Positions 58,560 to 64,000 of a DNA stretch of 64,000 nucleotides are shown piece by piece (the first letter of the stretch is position 1; each line of letters starts with the position of its first letter). This stretch comes from Thermothelomyces thermophilus ATCC 42464. Taxonomy: Eukaryota; Ascomycota; Sordariomycetes; Sordariales; Chaetomiaceae. The stretch spans positions 434,001 to 498,000 of the forward strand of contig NC_016474.1 of assembly GCF_000226095.1 (NCBI RefSeq), read 5' to 3'. A model generated the notes under the pieces. That model was not told the DNA's origin, ran no database searches, and worked only from the letters and a program-made list of their open reading frames with translations. Position numbers and translations under genes: made by a program.

Positions 58560-59470
58560 GCTCTGGCCACCTTAAATACAAATTAAGATCCTTTAATAGA
58601 ACACCTAAGGCAACAAACAGGCCCTCGAGATCCTACTAGAGGAGGCTAAATATGACCTACTAGCCATCTAGGAACTATAGATCAACCAGTTCATAGGGTC
58701 AACATACTGCCCCTAGGCTTCGAAATACTACCTAGTCCATAAGCCTAAAGGCAAGGTAGCTATTCTAGTGGCCAAGCGCTTCCCGGTTAGCTAGTAGGAC
58801 TATTTGGCAGAGGAGAACTAGTATAAGGTAACCTTTTCGGCCCTAAGAGAGAGGGGGTTCGAGCTCTGGTTAGTCTATAATAATAAGGGGGAGCAGGCCC
58901 TCTTCCGGGACCTACTAGCCCTACCTTGGCTAACCTACCCCCTAATTCTTATAGGTAACTTTAACCTCTATTACCTAGTCTAGGACCTATTTGATAGGCT
59001 TAGCCTAGGGGTTAGGGACCTCCTTAGCCTTATAGACTAATAGGACCTTAACTTATATATACTCTATAGCTAGGTTACTAGGGCCCCCTAGAGAGACTAA
59101 TATAGCCGGCCTTTTACAATAGACCTATTCTAGGCCTTAGCCAGGTTAGAAGCAACCTATAGGGATATCGCAGAATACAGGAAATCTAACTACTACCTAT
59201 AGGCCTTAAATATCTCCCTCTAGGGGACTAATAAGCCTATACTAGCTAGTAAAGGGTAGGACTAGAAGAGCCTAAACAAGGAGGTCATATAGGCTAAGGT
59301 AGCCTACCTCCTACTCTAGCTTAGTAGGTAGATATTAGCCCTAGCTAGGCCTATCTTCTAAGGCTTAGAAGAGCTTTTATAGGCCTTTATATAATATACT
59401 AGCCTTATAGCATCTATAGATAAGCATACAATGTTTTATTCGACTACCTTAGGGAGGAAAAAGAGGAAAA
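58560..59470 (+). mobile_element. Tad-type LINE fragment (endonuclease region)
   Basis: Plus-strand frames show the apurinic-type endonuclease of LINE ORF2: a YDLLAI start of the first strand near 58,650, then a TYCP segment, KGKVAILVAKRFPV near 58,750, and NFNLYYLV, equal to the usual GDFN site, near 58,960. The order and spacing fit fungal Tad1-clade elements. Stops replace former Gln and Trp codons throughout, the RIP signature. No reverse transcriptase is seen; the copy breaks off around 59,350-59,470. The 5' part is missing too, so this is an internal remnant. Confidence 0.65.
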
Positions 59471-59530
59471 TTACAAGAGTCGTACAGAGGAGTGCCTTTT
59501 AACCAATGTATACGTATATAATCCAGGTAG

Positions 59531-59720
59531 GGCCCGGTTAGGCTCTAGGTCGGGCGCTAACCGGGCCTTGGCCGCGTGTCTACCGGAAGAGTTACGAACG
59601 AGTAACGAACGCTCTACGGACCTATAGGGCGTACGGGAGTAAGGTAGGGTAGGTCCATTCCGTGCCCGGGTAAAGCCCGGGCATTGTCTAGCCCGGGTAT
59701 AGCCTGGGCCTATAATATAC
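59531..59720. repeat. GC-rich hairpin cluster inside the AT-rich block
   Basis: GGCCCGGTTAG (59531-59541) and CTAACCGGGCC (59557-59567) form a perfect 11-bp inverted repeat. TGCCCGGG (59663-59670) and CCCGGGCA (59676-59683) form another with a 5-nt loop, followed by two more near-copies of AGCCCGGGTA. Such GC-rich hairpins can sit in LTR leader regions, but no LTR ends were fixed here. Confidence 0.6.
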
Positions 59721-60329
59721 CCCCCCTTTCTCTTTTCGCGGTTGTCGGGCCGACCTATCCTGTAACCTGTCCCTGTGTCAGTCCTATAAGCAGGTCCTAT
59801 ACCTTCCTTCCTTCGTCGCTATAACAATATAACCTATATATATAATGGTGTGTTAAGTATAAATAGGTAGCTATTCGAGTTTAGATAAGAGCTAAGCTCC
59901 TTCCCTTTATTATTAGAATAACGTAACCTATATATATAGTAGTAAGTTATATATATAATAAGCAATTTACCTAGGTTATACGTACTCTCCTACTGCCCTC
60001 TTCCTAATGCCTATAAATACCCTCTCCTCTTCCCTTCTACTCCTAATTCTCTCTCTTATAACTAACTTTCCTCCTCCTCTACGCCTTCTAACTACCCTTG
60101 CCTTTTATAACTATGCTTACTACCTATACCCCTATTACTCTCTTAAAGTTTTTTTTTTAATTAGTATCTATCTAATATATCGATAGCTATCGGTTCGCTT
60201 AGTAGTAATAGTAGTAGTCGCTATCTTAGTAGTAATAAGAATAAAGAGCATTATATGAGTTTTCCTTACTTATACTAATTTTTAGCTATTATATATATAT
60301 ATAAGGTATAGACTAACTCTTTATTTTAT
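59721..60329. other. Decayed AT-rich DNA
   Basis: No ORF or domain is recognised. Short TATATATA-rich repeats occur (59,828-59,960). Confidence 0.4.
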
Positions 60330-61228
60330 GGTGTAAGAATGTTAACCTCTCTCTTAATAAGTATACTATCAAAGGTAACTCCTTTAATAAGGAGTTTAAA
60401 CTATAGCTTAAGAAGTAATAGTATTACCTATTATATATTAACTAACTTTTTAGAGGTAATAAGGTCAAGTATATCTAAGGTTAGGGCGCTTCCTATATAA
60501 CGTATTATAAGAGCTATAGGAGCTACGTTTAGGATCCATAGCTCTAGGCTAATAACCCCTACCTATATATAGGCATTAAGAAAATTATAAGTTATTATAA
60601 TACTAGTACTACCCTTACCTTCCTTATCTATTATAAGACCATTAATTAAGGTACCTATTATACTATTCTAATACCTAAGTTCTCTATATTAGTATATTCG
60701 TTCTCTATACTCTTCGAGGCCGCCTAGTCTAACTACTTGCCTAGATAGGCCGCCTTTACCCCTACTTAGGCTATAAGTTCTTATTATTCTAGTAACGACT
60801 TTACCCTAGTCGCTATTACCGCTACCCCTAATACCTCTACCTACTATAATAATATCGTCTAGCTTACTATTAGCCCTAACCCTACCCTATAAGCTACTAG
60901 GTAGCTTATATACTATACTATAGCGTAAAACAATAGTATACTATACCAGATATAACATACAAATAAGAACATGTCAACTTTAGTTAATACTAATGCTACC
61001 CTTATTGCCTACGTCCTAGGCACTCCGTTGCCCGCCTCCTATACCCGCTCGAGCGCCTCTATATGCCCTATACCTATGCCGATCGACTTCGGCCATTCCT
61101 ACGCCTGCTACTTTTCCTTGCCTGTCGATCACGCGGCATACCTAGTCCGTAACCACGACGACCCTACCCTTGCCACCGTAACCATTATTATAGAGGAAGA
61201 GGATAAGAAGGAGGAGGTTATAGAATAA
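60330..61228 (+). pseudogene. Decayed coding stretch of unknown family with intact 3' ORF
   Basis: From about 60,330 one plus-strand frame keeps coding-like composition and leads into an uninterrupted 85-codon ORF (60971-61228). The intact end reads from TPLPASYTRSSASICPIPMP to an acidic EEEDKKEEVIE tail. The upstream part is broken many times in the RIP manner. It runs opposite to the chromovirus to its right. It may be part of another retroelement or a host gene caught in the block; I cannot name the family. Confidence 0.4.
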
Positions 61229-61283
61229 GCGTGTTATACGCTAGTTAGTATATTTGTTTTTATTCTTATAATTAGACTATCTC

Positions 61284-61321
61284 TATAGACGTGTCTATAA
61301 CGTGGTTATAACACGTCTATA
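61284..61321. repeat. Nested palindrome
   Basis: TATAGACGTGT (61284-61294) and ACACGTCTATA (61311-61321) are perfect 11-bp inverted arms. Between them TATAAC-GTG-GTTATA (61296-61310) is a second, inner palindrome. Confidence 0.8.
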
Positions 61322-61400
61322 ATACGACCGCGATATACCTACCGCTCATTTGCCTTAGGTTTGCCTGCCTATATGAAAAATTTATATTATTTGCTTTTAT

Positions 61401-64000
61401 ACTCTCCCCTACCTCCTATTTGTAACCGGTCCATTATAGTGATATATATCTCCTTACTCTTATTCAAACGTGTTAAGCGTCTTAGTATTTTCTAGATTTT
61501 CTAATGGTTCTTAAGTTAGGGTATTATACCTCTTCTATTTTACTAGTATATTACGTCGATTTTCTCTTCCCCTTATATTCTTAGCTATGAGGATCGCTTT
61601 TACTTTATATTCTTCCTATAGTAGTCCCTCCTGGGAAAGTTCTAATATTAGGTCTAGTTAGAAATCTAATATATATTATAAAGGTAGTAGGTCGGATATA
61701 GTATGTTTAATAAGGTTAATATAAAAGGTAGGGTAGAGCCTATAGGGAACATTTAGAGTTATTATTAGTAGTATTAGTACTATAATTACTTTATATTTAA
61801 CGTTAACCTAGTTAAGTTTATAGCTAGGGTGGTTAGTCTTAATATTATATAAGGATAGCTATACTTTATCCTTTACTTTAAACCTCTTAGCTAAGTGTTA
61901 AGAGTAATTAGTATTTTCTTACTAACGTTACTATATATACGTAATAATAGCCTAGATCTATTCTATACCTTCTCTTAAGTAATATAAAAAATTAGTAACT
62001 CTTCTTTATAAGGTCAAGGTAGGAGCGTCTAATAGGTTAGTAAACTATATTAGGCTTATATTATAACTATAGAGGAGATAGCTTACGCTTGTCTTAGTTA
62101 CTATCAAGTTATAGTTATTAATTATAAGCTAATATATAGGTAAATATTCAGGCTAGTTATACTAGGCAAAGGAAACTATAGTCTATAGGATAGTCTATAC
62201 CTTCTAGTTTATACGTTTTATACCTCTATCTATCTATAGATAATAGGCTATTAATAGTAGCTATTCGATTCTAATAGTCTTATAGAGAGTAGTCTAAAAC
62301 TAGCTAAGCTAGTCCGAACTACGATCGGTAATAATTCATATCGGAAATCCGTAAAACCGCCATTATATATTCCGGAACCAGAGCACATATACCTCGGCTC
62401 CTATTAAGGATATAGCTTTAAGCTAGACATACTTTGATAGCCGGTCGGTAATTACTATAAAGTACTAAGGTAAATTCTCGTCTTATATAGGGAGATCGAC
62501 TATAAAATCGATAGAAATCTGTTTCTAGAAGCGGTTAGTAATAGGTAAGGGTTAAAGGAATCCTTGTTATAGTTAACGTAAAACCTTAGCCCTTTAATAT
62601 ATATAATAGTTTCTTGTAAATCTCTTTACGTCTAGAGATATAAAGTTCTAATGGTAGTCCCATTAGAGTATTTTAAATAACCTGTTCCTCCCTAGGTAGC
62701 CTAATATAAGGAAGTTATAGACGTATTAAAGAATGGTAGTTATAAGTAGCTCTTATATAGGAAGCCAAAGTCTGCCCTGGAATTGAAGGGTACCCTATAT
62801 ATTAAAGGAGCAATCTATAATCTAGGTCTATACTATATTTGCCTCCTTTAGAAATTTCCGGGCCCTATCTCGGATAGCCTAGAGCCGGTATATATAATGT
62901 TCGTCCTTAATGACTCCCTTATCCTATAAGGCTATAAGCTATATATCCGCGAAAATGGTACTCCCCTTTAATAGATAGTATATTTTAGGTGATAACAAGG
63001 TACTGGTCATGTCTATCTAAATAGTAAGGAGTAGTTATACTATACGCTATATATCCTTAGGTTGATCTTATTTACGGTAGGATAGGGTATTAGGATAGGA
63101 AGCTTATGATCCTAGTTAGTAACGAAGTTTAAAGTTAAAGAGGGAAAGTATTTTAGCCTATTAAGCTTACTATTTACTAATTAAATAAGGCTAAGAGAAG
63201 TATTTAAGATTTTTATAGTTAGTTAGGATCTAAAAGGGGGCGGTAATATTATAAAGCTTAGCTAACTAGGCCTTTAAATATAAGATAATTATAAATAGTT
63301 CCTTATTATGGATTATATAGTTTCGTTCGGCTAAGGACAGTTTTATAGAATGGTAGGCTATAGGATATAGGACCTTATCTTCTCCCTATTAGAATAAGCA
63401 CCTTCCTAACACTATTCTGGAGCAATCTACCTTAAATACCGTTTCCTATTTAGAATCCTATTATACTAGGATAGGTTCTGATATAAAGGCCGTCTTAAGA
63501 GCTTTAAAGGCCTCTTATTTCTTAGTTCCCTACTAAAATAGGGTGTTCTTACAAGTTAACCATATTAAGGGTATAATTAACTTAGAGAAGTTAGGGATAA
63601 AATCTTAGTAGAAGTTTATAAATCTTAGGAAGCTCTATACTCCCCGAACCTTATATAGTGCCTCTTACTTACGGATAGTAGCTAGCTTTTTAAGGTCTAG
63701 GCGAACCTAGGCCCCTACCTTTACAATATAGCCAAGATATTTAACTTCTTTTATAGTAAATATATATTTCTTAAGATCTAATATAAGTCTTACTTTCTAT
63801 AGCCTTTAGAGTATATCCCTTACCTACCTTATATAATCTTTTCTACTACCTAACGTATAGATTAAGATATTATTAAGGTATACCGTTACAAAGTCTCTAA
63901 ATATTAGGCTAAGAGCATTATTAATATATTATTAGAAAGTTATAGGTATACTTATAAGTCTAAAGAGATAGACAAGCTATTTAAAAAGGCCAAACCAGGT
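61401..64000 (-). mobile_element. Second Ty3/gypsy chromovirus fossil (pol, minus strand)
   Basis: Read on the minus strand, from the right edge inward, the pieces are: reverse transcriptase (about 63,550-64,000, running off the window), RNase H (about 62,950-63,500), integrase core (about 62,240-62,560) and a chromodomain-like end (about 61,500-61,620). A purine-rich tract at 61,401-61,417 may be the polypurine tract before the 3' LTR, which I could not delimit. It is AT-rich and broken many dozens of times. It is a different copy from the left one, in opposite orientation; gag and the 5' part lie beyond the window. Confidence 0.8.

Overview
The window looks like a piece of a filamentous ascomycete chromosome, most likely a Sordariomycete. 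The evidence is genes split by short introns of about 50 to 150 nt with GT..AG ends (often GTAAGT or GTGAGT donors), many introns and gaps carrying AATTAATTA-type tracts, GC-rich coding DNA, and transposable elements turned AT-rich by C-to-T and G-to-A change in the manner of repeat-induced point mutation (RIP). The order Sordariales is an inference; no marker gene fixes it.

The layout is a gene-bearing core (about 7.8 to 58.3 kb) between two AT-rich fossil blocks. The left block (1-7,770) holds the pol and 3' LTR of a Ty3/gypsy chromovirus and two Tc1-like DNA transposons on the minus strand. One of these is full length, with terminal inverted repeats and TA duplications. The right block (58.3-64 kb) holds a 5'-truncated Tad-type LINE, a GC-rich hairpin cluster, a decayed plus-strand coding stretch that ends in an intact 85-codon ORF, and a second chromovirus pol on the minus strand that runs off the window.

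The core starts with a tryptophan catabolism unit. An indoleamine 2,3-dioxygenase (minus) and a kynureninase (plus) are divergently transcribed from one 0.77-kb promoter, followed by a class-I O-methyltransferase (minus). The shared promoter carries a 15-bp palindrome made of two Gcn4/CpcA-like half sites, and TGAGTCA sites recur upstream of the methyltransferase.

Next come a fossil sedolisin fragment, a seven-exon gene joining a caspase-like N-terminus to a two-helix membrane tail, and a convergent pair of secreted peptidases (papain family with a beta-propeller-like tail; G1 glutamic peptidase). A 3.7-kb gene-poor stretch ends at a three-exon gene for a 73-residue protein. Two modular genes follow: a CorA-like membrane protein and a protein kinase-like/vWA fusion.

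The last part holds a secreted type-B carboxylesterase, a broken berberine-bridge-type FAD oxidoreductase, a possible small membrane protein, a Cys-rich mini-protein, a large uncharacterised protein, a small secreted four-cysteine protein, an alpha/beta hydrolase, a secreted acidic protein with dibasic sites, and a type II membrane protein resembling O-fucosyltransferases. Intron borders were placed by eye from splice consensus and reading frame; where all exons join in frame the total length is given as support.
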